Source: Mycolicibacterium chitae
GTDB taxonomy: Bacteria; Actinomycetota; Actinomycetes; Mycobacteriales; Mycobacteriaceae
Reading direction: 5' to 3'
NCBI RefSeq assembly: GCF_900637205.1
Contig: NZ_LR134355.1
Span: forward strand, 4,092,001-4,156,000
DNA length: 64,000 nt
Shown: positions 52,580 to 60,984 of the stretch, in pieces
How the letters are laid out: the number at the start of each line of letters is the position of its first letter
Position numbering within the stretch: position 1 is the first letter of the stretch
Position numbers and translations under genes: made by a program
Notes under the pieces: generated by a model
Told to the model about the DNA's origin: nothing
Seen by the model: only the letters and a program-made list of their open reading frames with translations
Databases searched by the model: none

Positions 52580-53233
52580 TTGACTGTGACCACTGACAAG
52601 AAGACCGACACCGCCCCCGAAGAACTCACCGAGGCCACCGAGGAGATCCACGAGACCGAAGGCACCGAGGAGTCGGCCACCGAACCCGACGCCGCCGACG
52701 CTGCGGACAGCCCCGAGAGTTCCGAGTCCACCGACGCGCCGACCACCAACGCGTCGTCACGGCCCGGCTGGCTGGTCGGCGCCCTGGCCGGGGCGCTCGT
52801 CGTTGCGCTGGCCGGAGCCGGGTTCCTGGGCTGGAAACTGTGGAACGTCACCAGCGTCGACGAGGCCGGTCGGCAGGCCCAGGAGGCCGCCAACGCCTAC
52901 GCGCAGGTGCTGACCAGCATCGACTCCAACAAGGTCGACGAGAACTTCGACCAGGTACTCGACGGCGCCACCGGCGAGTTCAAGGACATGTACTCGCAGT
53001 CCAGCACCCAGCTGCGGCAACTGCTCATCGACAACAAGGCCACTGCGCACGGCGTCGTCGTCGAGTCCGCGGTGCAGTCCGCCAGCCCCGACGAGGTCGT
53101 GGTGTTGCTGTTCGTCGACCAGTCGGTGTCCAACACCAGCGTGCCCGATCCGCGCATCGACCGCAGCCGGATCAAGATGACTATGGAGCTGGTCGACGGC
53201 CGTTGGCGCGCAAGCAAAGTCGAGCTGCCCTGA
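52580..53233 (+). CDS. Mce-associated membrane protein
   Basis: A 217-aa protein with a strongly acidic, Glu/Thr-rich head of ~65 residues and one membrane helix (about 76-96). The extracytoplasmic alpha/beta domain contains AQVLTSIDSNKVDENFDQVLDGATGEF, typical of Mce-associated (Mas) proteins that help the transporter. A TTG start at 52580, seven bases after AAAGGAG, is preferred over GTG 52586. Confidence 0.85.
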   Translation: MTVTTDKKTDTAPEELTEATEEIHETEGTEESATEPDAADAADSPESSESTDAPTTNASSRPGWLVGALAGALVVALAGAGFLGWKLWNVTSVDEAGRQAQEAANAYAQVLTSIDSNKVDENFDQVLDGATGEFKDMYSQSSTQLRQLLIDNKATAHGVVVESAVQSASPDEVVVLLFVDQSVSNTSVPDPRIDRSRIKMTMELVDGRWRASKVELP

Positions 53234-53250
53234 GCGCGGCGGTGACCAGT

Positions 53251-54039
53251 ATGGGTATCCGATTCGGCCTGGCCGCGGCGATCGCGACCGCCGCGGCGCT
53301 ACTCGTCGCGCCCGGGGCCGGCGCCTCGCAGGCATCGTTCTGTGACGAGTTGCGCGGCCAGTGGGACGGGCAGTACTGCCGCACCTCGGTCGTCTCGCAG
53401 CGAAACGCGGTGCGGGACATCAAGGTCGCGATCCCCGCCGAACTCGTCGACGACCCGGTGGCCGGGCCGGTGGTGCGCGGATACCTCAACACCCTGGTGG
53501 AGAACTGGCGGCGGGCCGGGGCGAACATGGTCGCCGACAGCTTCGGCGAGGGTAACTATCAGATCCACCGGCGCGGTGACGTCGTCTCGGCGGTGTTCCG
53601 GGAGACCTATCACGCCGACGGTCCGGACTTCAACAACGCCTACCGCACCTTCACGTTCGACATGGCCGGTGGCCGTCAACTCGGCCTGGCCGACCTGGTG
53701 CAGCCGGGCGTGGACCCGCTGGTGGCGCTACCGCCGCTGGCGCAGCCCTACGTGGTGGCCGCGCTGGACCGCGCGCAGCCGCCGCACCAACCGGGGACCT
53801 ACCCGTTCGTCGCGGACCGCTGGACCCCGGACAAGGTGTATTCGGGTGGTTACAAGGCGTGGGCGCTGACCCCGGACGAACTGATCCTCTACATGCCCGA
53901 CTATCCCGTGGGACGCGACAGCCCAACCGATTTCACCCCGGGCGTCATGCAGTGGTCGATGGACGGCGGCACCGTGGAGGCGCACATCCCGCTGTCGGCG
54001 CTGCGGCCGGTGCTGCGCCCCGAGTTCGGCGGTCAGTAG
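53251..54039 (+). CDS. Exported DUF3298/RsiV-like protein at the end of the mce operon
   Basis: A 262-aa protein with a signal peptide (residues 1-30, ending AGASQ). The domain (VSAVFRETYHADGPDFNNAYRTFTFD ... LADLVQPG ... WALTPDELILYMPDYPVG) fits DUF3298/RsiV-like exported proteins of mycobacteria. It is 17 bp downstream of the Mce-associated gene, so probably co-transcribed. GTG 53242 is an alternative start. Its end overlaps the convergent htpX by seven bases. The function is unknown. Confidence 0.78.
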   Translation: MGIRFGLAAAIATAAALLVAPGAGASQASFCDELRGQWDGQYCRTSVVSQRNAVRDIKVAIPAELVDDPVAGPVVRGYLNTLVENWRRAGANMVADSFGEGNYQIHRRGDVVSAVFRETYHADGPDFNNAYRTFTFDMAGGRQLGLADLVQPGVDPLVALPPLAQPYVVAALDRAQPPHQPGTYPFVADRWTPDKVYSGGYKAWALTPDELILYMPDYPVGRDSPTDFTPGVMQWSMDGGTVEAHIPLSALRPVLRPEFGGQ

Positions 54040-54941
54040 CCGCCGGGACGCAGCCCGCCGCGGCCGGCCATGTCCTCGAGGCGCTTGATGCGTTCCTCCA
54101 TCGGCGGATGCGTGGAGAACAGCTTGCCGATCTTCTCGCCGGCGCGGAACGGGCTGGCGATCATCAGGTGCGCCTGATCGGCCAGCTTCGGGTCGGGCGG
54201 CAGCGGGGCCCGCTCGACCCCGCCGGAGATCTTGCGGAGCGCCGAGGCGAGGGCCAGCGGATCGCCGGTGAGTTCGGCGCCCGACTGGTCGGCCTGGTAC
54301 TCCCGCGAACGCGAGACGGCCAGCCGCACCACGGTCGCCGCGATGGGACCGAGCAGCTGAATCAGCAGCAGCGCGAAGATGTTCCCGCCGCCACCACCCT
54401 GGCGGTTACCGCCGAACATGTTGGCGAAGAAGGCGAAGTTGGCCAGCGCGGTGATCACCGAGGCCATGGCCCCGGCCACACACGAGATCAGGATGTCGCG
54501 GTTGTAGACGTGGGACAGCTCGTGGCCGAGCACCGCACGCAGTTCGCGCTCGTTGAGGATGTTGAGGATGCCGGTGGTGCAGCACACCGCGGCGTTGCGC
54601 GGATTACGACCGGTGGCAAAGGCATTCGGGTTGGCGGTGTCGGAGACATACAGCCGCGGCATCGGCTGGTGCGCGGTGGTCGCGAGCTCGCGCACGATCT
54701 TGTACATCACCGGGGCCTGCACCTCGGTGACCGGCACCGCGTGCATGGCCCGCAGCGCCAGCTTGTCGCTGTTGAAATAGGTGTAGGCGTTGGTGCCCAG
54801 CGCGAACAGCAGCGCGATCCAGATCCAGATCGTCGACCCGGTCGACTGGGTGAACAGCGCGCCGATGAACATGATCAGGGCGGTGAAGCCCACCAACAAC
54901 ACGAAAGTCTTGATCCGGTTACCGGTCGGGTGCCAAGTCAT
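54033..54941 (-). CDS. htpX: Membrane zinc metalloprotease HtpX
   Basis: A 302-aa inner-membrane protease of damaged membrane proteins. The zinc motif is HELSH (140-144), with the third ligand in SREYQADQSGAEL. Two hydrophobic pairs of helices are present (about 12-30, 36-54, 150-172, 190-210). AGGAGG precedes ATG 54941. It is the Rv0563 counterpart by position and faces away from grcC1, as in M. tuberculosis. Confidence 0.95.
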   Translation of the reverse strand: MTWHPTGNRIKTFVLLVGFTALIMFIGALFTQSTGSTIWIWIALLFALGTNAYTYFNSDKLALRAMHAVPVTEVQAPVMYKIVRELATTAHQPMPRLYVSDTANPNAFATGRNPRNAAVCCTTGILNILNERELRAVLGHELSHVYNRDILISCVAGAMASVITALANFAFFANMFGGNRQGGGGGNIFALLLIQLLGPIAATVVRLAVSRSREYQADQSGAELTGDPLALASALRKISGGVERAPLPPDPKLADQAHLMIASPFRAGEKIGKLFSTHPPMEERIKRLEDMAGRGGLRPGGY

Positions 54942-55013
54942 CAACGTCCTCCTACCTTGACAGCTGTCAGCTGATTAAACGGCAACCGAGGCACCGAAGT
55001 TCCGCGAACGGGA

Positions 55014-56021
55014 CTAACCGTCCCGGTTGACGGTGTAGTTCACCAGCGACGCCAGGGCGTACCGGCCCGGTACATCGGGCAGCTGTTCGAGCTCGGCCAG
55101 CGCCTGCTCGGCGTAGTCCCGCACGGTTTCCTTGGCCCTGGCCATGCCCGGGGAGGCCCGCAGCAGGCCCAACGCCTCGGCCAGCACGTCGTCGTCCTCG
55201 ACGGGCTTCTTCAGCAGTTCCCGCAGCCGCGCGGCGTCGGGACCGTCTTCGCGCAGCGCGTAGAGCACTGGCAGCGTGTGCACACCCTCGCGCAGGTCGG
55301 TGCCGGGCAGCTTGCCCGACTCGTCGGGGTCGCTGTCGATGTCGATGATGTCGTCGGAGATCTGGAAGACCATGCCGACCTGACCGCCGAGGCGGGCCAG
55401 CCGCTCGACCTGCTCCTCGGCGGCCCCGGAGAAGGTCGCACCGAAGCGGCCCGAGGCCGAGATCAGGCACGCGGTCTTCTCGTACACCACCTTCAGGTAG
55501 TGCTCGATGGGATCGGCGTCCTCGGCCGCGCCGCGGGTCTCGCGCATCTGACCGGTGACCAATTCGGCGAACGTGTCGGCGATCACCAGCACCGCGTCCG
55601 GGCCCAGCCGGGACACCAGCCGCGAGGCCGTCGCGAACAGGTAGTCGCCCGCCAGGATCGCGATGTTGTTGCTCCAGCGCGCGTTGGCGCTGGGCGCGCC
55701 GCGGCGAACCTGGGCGTCGTCCATCACGTCGTCGTGGTACAGCGTCGCCAGGTGCACCATCTCGATCACCGCACCGGCGATGGTGACCTCCGGGGCGTCC
55801 GGCCGCGGCCCCAGCCCGGCCGACAGCACGGTGAACAGCGGCCGGAACCGCTTTCCGCCGGCGCGGAACAGATGCTGCACCGCCTCGGACATCAGGCCGT
55901 CGGATCGGCCGAGTTCGGCCTCCATCAGCTTCTCGATCTGCTCAACCCCGTCGCGGACACTTCGCGCGAAATCGGGGTCCCCGAAGTCCACTCCCGCAAC
56001 CACGCTCGCCGGCGTCCTCAT
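55014..56021 (-). CDS. grcC1: Polyprenyl diphosphate synthase (GrcC1 type)
   Basis: A 335-aa trans-prenyl synthase that builds the isoprenoid chain for menaquinone. The first aspartate-rich motif DDVMD (97-101) and the second DDIID (223-227) are intact, as is GGKRFRPLF. A short five-carbon or longer product cannot be decided here. The frame is open to 57059, but that is antisense to menJ. The start ATG 56021 is only 21 bp from the menJ start on the other strand. Confidence 0.93.
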   Translation of the reverse strand: MRTPASVVAGVDFGDPDFARSVRDGVEQIEKLMEAELGRSDGLMSEAVQHLFRAGGKRFRPLFTVLSAGLGPRPDAPEVTIAGAVIEMVHLATLYHDDVMDDAQVRRGAPSANARWSNNIAILAGDYLFATASRLVSRLGPDAVLVIADTFAELVTGQMRETRGAAEDADPIEHYLKVVYEKTACLISASGRFGATFSGAAEEQVERLARLGGQVGMVFQISDDIIDIDSDPDESGKLPGTDLREGVHTLPVLYALREDGPDAARLRELLKKPVEDDDVLAEALGLLRASPGMARAKETVRDYAEQALAELEQLPDVPGRYALASLVNYTVNRDG

Positions 56022-56027
56022 GCGTCC

Positions 56028-56035
56028 AACATACT
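56028..56035. promoter_or_regulatory. Overlapping divergent -10 elements for leaderless grcC1 and menJ transcripts
   Basis: AACATACT holds CATACT (56030-56035, plus) seven bases before the menJ GTG and TATGTT (56033-56028, minus) six bases before the grcC1 ATG. Both spacings fit transcripts that begin at the start codon. Confidence 0.5.
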
Positions 56036-56042
56036 GGGCTTC

Positions 56043-57287
56043 GTGAACATCTCGGAACCAACCTGCGCCGCCCACACCGCCGAGGTGGTTGTGGTGGGTG
56101 CCGGACCGGCTGGTTCCGCGGCCGCGGCCTGGGCCGCGCGCGCCGGCCGCGACGTCGTGGTCATCGATTCGGCCACCTTCCCGCGGGACAAGGCCTGCGG
56201 CGACGGGCTGACCCCGCGGGCGGTCGCCGAACTCGCTCTGCTGGGTCTCGACGGCTGGCTCGACGAGCACATCCGGCACCGCGGGTTGCGGCTGGCGGGC
56301 TTCGGTTCGGCGGTCCAGGTGGACTGGCCGGGCCCGGCGTTCCCGTCGACCGGTTCGGCGGTTCCGCGCACCGAACTCGACGACCGGATCCGGCAGGTGG
56401 CCGAGGACGCCGGGGCCAAGATGCTGCTCGGCGTGAAAGTCGTTGATGTCGAGCGCGATTCCGCCGGGCGGGTCGACACGCTGGTGCTCTCCGACGGGGC
56501 CCGGGTGCGGTGTCGCACCCTGATCGTCGCCGACGGGGCGCGCTCCACGCTGGGCCGGGTGCTGGGCCGGCAGTGGCACCAGGAAACCGTCTACGGCGTG
56601 GCGGTGCGCGGCTACCTGGACTCCCCGCGCGCCGACGAGCCGTGGATCTCCTCGGACCTGGAACTGCGTTCCACCGACGGCGCCGTGCTGCCCGGCTACG
56701 GCTGGATCTTCCCGCTGGGCAACGGTCAGGTGAATCTCGGGGTGGGTGCGCTGGCCACCGTGAAGCGCCCCGCCGACGTCGCACTCAAGCCGCTGATCAG
56801 GCATTACGCCGATCTCAAGCGTGCGGACTGGGGTTTCGAGGGTCCGCCGCTGCGGGTGTCGTCGGCGCTGCTGCCGATGGGCGGGGCGGTGTCCGGGGTG
56901 GCCGGACCGAACTGGATGCTGATCGGCGACGCCGCGGCCTGCGTCAACCCGCTCAACGGGGAGGGCATCGATTACGGACTCGAGACCGGGCGGCTGGCCG
57001 CCGACATGCTCGACGTCGCCGACCTCTCGCGCGCCTGGCCGGCGGTCCTGCAGGAGCACTACGCCAAGGGGTTCTCGGTGGCCCGGCGGCTGGCGCTGCT
57101 GCTGACCATCCCCCGCTTCCTGCCCATGACCGGCCCGATCGCGATGCGCTCGACCGCGCTGATGGGCATCGCCGTGCGCGTCATGGGCAACCTGGTGACC
57201 GACGAGGACGCCGACTGGGTGGCGAAGGTCTGGCGCGCCGCGGGTGCCGGATCGCGACGCCTCGACCGGCGTGCGCCGTTCGCCTAG
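56043..57287 (+). CDS. menJ: Menaquinone reductase (geranylgeranyl reductase family)
   Basis: A 414-aa FAD enzyme that saturates a double bond in the menaquinone side chain. It has the Rossmann motif VVGAGPAGSAAA, PRDKACGDGLTPRAV and the FAD motif LIGDAAACVNPLNGEGIDYGLETG. It is the Rv0561c counterpart by position and sequence. The GTG start at 56043 fits a leaderless transcript. Its gene neighbour grcC1 makes the chain it acts on. Confidence 0.93.
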   Translation: MNISEPTCAAHTAEVVVVGAGPAGSAAAAWAARAGRDVVVIDSATFPRDKACGDGLTPRAVAELALLGLDGWLDEHIRHRGLRLAGFGSAVQVDWPGPAFPSTGSAVPRTELDDRIRQVAEDAGAKMLLGVKVVDVERDSAGRVDTLVLSDGARVRCRTLIVADGARSTLGRVLGRQWHQETVYGVAVRGYLDSPRADEPWISSDLELRSTDGAVLPGYGWIFPLGNGQVNLGVGALATVKRPADVALKPLIRHYADLKRADWGFEGPPLRVSSALLPMGGAVSGVAGPNWMLIGDAAACVNPLNGEGIDYGLETGRLAADMLDVADLSRAWPAVLQEHYAKGFSVARRLALLLTIPRFLPMTGPIAMRSTALMGIAVRVMGNLVTDEDADWVAKVWRAAGAGSRRLDRRAPFA

Positions 57288-57289
57288 CC

Positions 57290-57769
57290 ATGTCGGTCGG
57301 GGTGTATCGGGCGCCGCTGCGGTCCCGCCGCGCCGACATCGATCCCGCGTTGGCCTTCGACCGGGCGATGACCCTCGGGCTGTGCGGATTCGGCGGTGTC
57401 CTGCGGCCCGCCCCGCGCGATCTGGCTTCGGCGCTGCGCCTGGCCGGCGAACAGTACGACCCGCGCACCAGCGCGCTCATCGAGCGGTTCGCCGCCGTCG
57501 CCGCCGGGGCGTTGGTGTGGGCCCGGGACCCCGACGGGCTGTTCCGGCTGGGGCAGCTGACCGGGCCGTGGTCGTACGACGCCGATCCGGCCGCGGTGGC
57601 CGCCGATCTGGTGCACGTGCGCAGCTGCGATTGGTCCGACCGACCGTGGGTCGAGCACGAGGTGCCGGCCGCGGTGCTCGCGACGTTTCGCCGCGGCGGC
57701 CGCAATTTCCAACGGATCCGCGCCGAGTCGGCGGGGCCGGCCTCCGAGCGGCTGTGGCGGGCGCGCTGA
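57290..57769 (+). CDS. Conserved mycobacterial protein of unknown function
   Basis: A 159-aa soluble protein, MSVGVYRAPLRSRRADID..., with LFRLGQLTGPWSYDAD and DWSDRPWVEHEVPAAVL. The pattern recalls small mycobacterial proteins with a beta-barrel half seen near restriction-like domains, but I cannot name it. It starts two bases after the menJ stop and should be co-transcribed. It ends 13 bp from the convergent Mce3R-like gene. Confidence 0.7.
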   Translation: MSVGVYRAPLRSRRADIDPALAFDRAMTLGLCGFGGVLRPAPRDLASALRLAGEQYDPRTSALIERFAAVAAGALVWARDPDGLFRLGQLTGPWSYDADPAAVAADLVHVRSCDWSDRPWVEHEVPAAVLATFRRGGRNFQRIRAESAGPASERLWRAR

Positions 57770-57782
57770 GATCGCCTGCGGT

Positions 57783-59027
57783 TCAGGCCGACAGATCGAC
57801 GCTCACGCCGGCGGTGTCCGCGGGCTCTTCCGCGACGTCGCCGCCCAGCAGCGTCGCGGTCATCAGCGTGCGCACCCAGGCCCGCGACTGCGGCGCTCCC
57901 CCGGCGTCCTCGAACCCGACCAGGCGGCCGATGTCGACGACGACGGCGAAGCCCGCGTGGACCACGATGCGCGCCTCGGCCACCCCGAACTGCGGCCGGA
58001 CCGCGGTGAGCAACTGCGCCCAGGCCTCTACCGTGGCCCGCTGAATGTTGCGCAGCACCTTGTCATCCGCGGGCGGAAGGTTGATCCGCTCGGTGTGGTA
58101 GACGTGGGCCAGTTCCGGGTTCTCGAAGGACCTGGCGATGTAGGCCTCGATGAGGCGGTCCAGCGCCTGCCCCGGATCCGACTCCGCGGCAAGGGTATTG
58201 GCGACATCGGCCGAGACCCGGTCGGCGGCGCGGCGGAACGAGGCGGCCAGGATGTCGGCCTTGCCCGAGAAGTACCGGTAGATACCGGATGCCGGCATGC
58301 CGACCGCGCCGGCGATGTCCTCCACGCTGGTCTGGTGGTAGCCGCGGCGGTGGAACAGGATCAGCGACTGGCGCAGCACGTCTTCGTAGCGGCCGGCGCT
58401 GACCTCCGCCGCGGACACGACCGCCTCGCGTGAGACACCTTGGGGCAGTTCGGCATTCAGAACTGTCGCGGCGCGACCGAGCAGCAGCTCCCGAAGCTGC
58501 GGGTGACCGAGCTGGGCATGATGGTCGGCCACCGAACCGATGACACTCAGCGCCGCCGCCGACAACGTCCAGCGCTGCGGTGCGGCCAACCCCGGCCGCA
58601 GCTCCCGCAACGGCACCTGGATACGCCGGTTCACCGACTTCAACTGGTCCATCAGCAGTACGTGGTCGTCGTCGACCAGATAGCGGGCCTGCCGCCGGTA
58701 CAGCCCGCCCGAGCTGCGGTTGGCCAACGCCGTGTCGATCAGGGCGGTCAGGATCTGATCGCGCAACTGGGCGGGCTCCAACGGGTTCGGCGGCTCCTCG
58801 ACGAACGCGGTACAGTCCTGCAGCTGAGTTCCCAGCGCCAGGACCGCGTCCCGGAACAACTGGTACTTGCCGGCCGCATGACGGTAGAGCGCTGCGGCCG
58901 AGATGCCGACGCGGGTCGCGATGTCGTCCATGCTCACCGCGTGGTAGCCGGACTCCCCGAAGGCCTCGGCCGCCGCGCGGGCGATCTGGGCCTTGCGGTT
59001 ACGGGGTCGCCTGCGAACCGAGGACAT
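57783..59027 (-). CDS. Mce3R-like tandem TetR repressor
   Basis: A 414-aa regulator with two TetR heads. The first is at about residues 12-58 (AAEAFGESGYHAVSMDDI ... ALYRHAAGKYQLF). The second begins near residue 217 (LILFHRRGYHQTSVEDI ... GIYRYFSGKADIL). Mce3R of M. tuberculosis is such a double TetR and is divergent from the mce3 operon. The same layout is present here with yrbE at 59318, so it probably represses that operon and itself. ATG 59027 is preferred; GTG 59036 is open. Confidence 0.85.
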   Translation of the reverse strand: MSSVRRRPRNRKAQIARAAAEAFGESGYHAVSMDDIATRVGISAAALYRHAAGKYQLFRDAVLALGTQLQDCTAFVEEPPNPLEPAQLRDQILTALIDTALANRSSGGLYRRQARYLVDDDHVLLMDQLKSVNRRIQVPLRELRPGLAAPQRWTLSAAALSVIGSVADHHAQLGHPQLRELLLGRAATVLNAELPQGVSREAVVSAAEVSAGRYEDVLRQSLILFHRRGYHQTSVEDIAGAVGMPASGIYRYFSGKADILAASFRRAADRVSADVANTLAAESDPGQALDRLIEAYIARSFENPELAHVYHTERINLPPADDKVLRNIQRATVEAWAQLLTAVRPQFGVAEARIVVHAGFAVVVDIGRLVGFEDAGGAPQSRAWVRTLMTATLLGGDVAEEPADTAGVSVDLSA

Positions 59028-59317
59028 GGCGGACACGGTAACCCACCCAGGCCCCCGAGGTCAGCTTGCGTGGCATAGGAACATCGCTCAACATAGATTG
59101 CGAGTCATAGCGACTCCATCTGATCGAATAACCCCGCTGACTACTGGCGTAGCCGAGCCACCCGCACATCGCGACCACCCGGCGACCCGGCCACCAACCG
59201 GCGAATGGTCATTAACTTAGACCTTGCGCGATGGAGCGGACGTGTGACATGCTCCACTCGACCGGGGGTCGGGCTGTTGCACCCCGGACGCCGTGACTCG
59301 ATCCGGGAAAGGACGCC
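59028..59317. promoter_or_regulatory. Divergent control region of the Mce3R-like repressor and second mce operon
   Basis: No gene is seen in these 290 bp. CATAG occurs three times in the same direction (59074, 59092, 59106), spaced 18 and 14 bp. The last overlaps GAGTC-ATAGC-GACTC (59102-59116), a perfect 5-5-5 inverted repeat. These are the best operator candidates. GGGAAAGGA lies just before the yrbE-A ATG. Confidence 0.5.
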
Positions 59318-60130
59318 ATGACCTACGAGCTGCCGGCCACCAAGGGCCCGCTGCGCGACCTCATGGTCCAGGGCGGCTACGTCCTGGGATTCTCGGTCCA
59401 AGCGCTCGTCAGCGTCGGGGTCGCGGTGGTCCGGCGGCGGCTGGCCCTCGACGAACTGATCACCCAGACGCTGTTCATCGGCCGGGTCTGCACCGGCCCC
59501 GCCCTGCTGCTGATGATGCCGATCGGCGTGTTCATCGCCGTCTCCGTCGGCGAGTTGGCCGGCCGGATCGGCGCCGGCGGCTACTCGGGCGCCGTGGTGG
59601 CCTTCATCGTCGTCGGGCAGGCGGCCGCGCTGGTCTGCGCCCTGATGATGGCGGGCGTGGCGGGCTCGGCGATCTGTACCGACCTGGGCTCGCGCAAGAT
59701 CCGCGAGGAGGTCGACGCCATGGAGGTGATGGGCCTCGACGTCATCGAGCGCCTGGTCGCCCCGCGGCTGATCGCGGCGGTCATCGTCTCGGTGGCGCTG
59801 TGCGCCATGGTGACCTTCGGCGGCGTCCTGGCCTGCTACGCGTACCACATCGGCGTGCAACAACTGCCCGCCGGCAGCTTCCTGGCCACCTTCAGCCAGT
59901 ACGGCCGGGTCTCCGACTTCGTGATGGCCCTGATCAAGGCCGCCGTCTTCGGCCTGACCGCCACGCTGGTGGCGACCTTCAAGGGCCTGCACGCCAAGGG
60001 CGGACCGCGCGGCGTCGCGGACTCGGTGAACGAGGCCGTCGTGCTCGCCTTCGCCCTGGTGTTCATCCTCAACACGATCCTCTCGGCGCTCTACACCGTC
60101 GTCGTTCCCGCCGTGGGCAGCTACCGATGA
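59318..60130 (+). CDS. MlaE/YrbE-A type permease of the second mce operon
   Basis: A 270-aa membrane permease with the MlaE core SAICTDLGSRKIREEVDAMEVMGLDVIERLVAPR and five or six helices. It is the first gene of the second mce operon. The ATG follows GGGAAAGGACGCC. Similarity with the YrbE-A at 42781 is clear around the core but low at the ends, so the two operons are not a recent duplication. Confidence 0.92.
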   Translation: MTYELPATKGPLRDLMVQGGYVLGFSVQALVSVGVAVVRRRLALDELITQTLFIGRVCTGPALLLMMPIGVFIAVSVGELAGRIGAGGYSGAVVAFIVVGQAAALVCALMMAGVAGSAICTDLGSRKIREEVDAMEVMGLDVIERLVAPRLIAAVIVSVALCAMVTFGGVLACYAYHIGVQQLPAGSFLATFSQYGRVSDFVMALIKAAVFGLTATLVATFKGLHAKGGPRGVADSVNEAVVLAFALVFILNTILSALYTVVVPAVGSYR

Positions 60131-60984
60131 CCGCCCTGACCAGTTCGGCACCCCTGCACCACCTGACGCAGCCCGCGGCCGCGGGCTACCACGGGTTGGC
60201 CACCATCGGTCAGCACGTCAGCTTCTACGGCAAGGTGCTGGCCTCGCTGCCCTACGCGCTGGTGCGGTACCGCAAGCATTCACTCAGCCAGATCGGCGAG
60301 GTCACCTTCGGCAACAGCTCCCTGCTCTCCGGCGGCGGCACCATCGGCATCGTGTTCGCCATGTCGCTGGCCGCGGCGATGATGCTCGGCGTCGAGACCC
60401 AGCGCGGCCTGGACCTGGTCGGGATGAACACCCTGTCGGGCATGCTCGCCGCCGTCGCGAACACCCGCGAGCTGGCCCCGGTGGTGGTTGCAATCGCGTT
60501 GGCCGCCAAGGTCGGAACCGGCTTCACCGCGCAGATCGGCGCCATGCGGATCTCCGACGAGATCGATGCGCTCGACGCGATGGCGCTGCGGTCCATCCCG
60601 TTCCTGGTGGGCACCCGCGTGATCGCCGCCGTGGTCTGCGTGATCCCGATCTACATGATCGGCCTGCTGGCCAGCTACCTGTCGACGCGCACCGTGGTGG
60701 TGTTCTTCAACGGGGCCTCGCCGGGCACCTACGACTACTTCTTCCACCTCGCGCTGGGCCCCCAGGACCTGCTGTATTCCGGGATCAAGGCGATCGTGTT
60801 CGCCGTCGTCGTCGCGCTGGTGCACTGCACCTACGGCTATTTCGCCTCCGGTGGCCCCGAGGGCGTGGGCCAGGCCGCCGGCCGGGCGCTGCGCACCGCC
60901 ATCCTGGCCATCGGCGTGCTGGACGTCCTGCTGACCTTCGCGCTGTGGGGTCTGGTTCCCGAGATCCCGGGGATGGGGGTGTGA
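60127..60984 (+). CDS. MlaE/YrbE-B type permease of the second mce operon
   Basis: A 285-aa permease partner with NTRELAPVVVAIALAAKVG, MRISDEIDALDAMAL and the end motif TYGYFASGGPEGVGQAAG. It overlaps YrbE-A by four bases and the mceA gene by one (TGATG). The frame open to 59293 is another frame of YrbE-A. Confidence 0.92.
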   Translation: MTALTSSAPLHHLTQPAAAGYHGLATIGQHVSFYGKVLASLPYALVRYRKHSLSQIGEVTFGNSSLLSGGGTIGIVFAMSLAAAMMLGVETQRGLDLVGMNTLSGMLAAVANTRELAPVVVAIALAAKVGTGFTAQIGAMRISDEIDALDAMALRSIPFLVGTRVIAAVVCVIPIYMIGLLASYLSTRTVVVFFNGASPGTYDYFFHLALGPQDLLYSGIKAIVFAVVVALVHCTYGYFASGGPEGVGQAAGRALRTAILAIGVLDVLLTFALWGLVPEIPGMGV

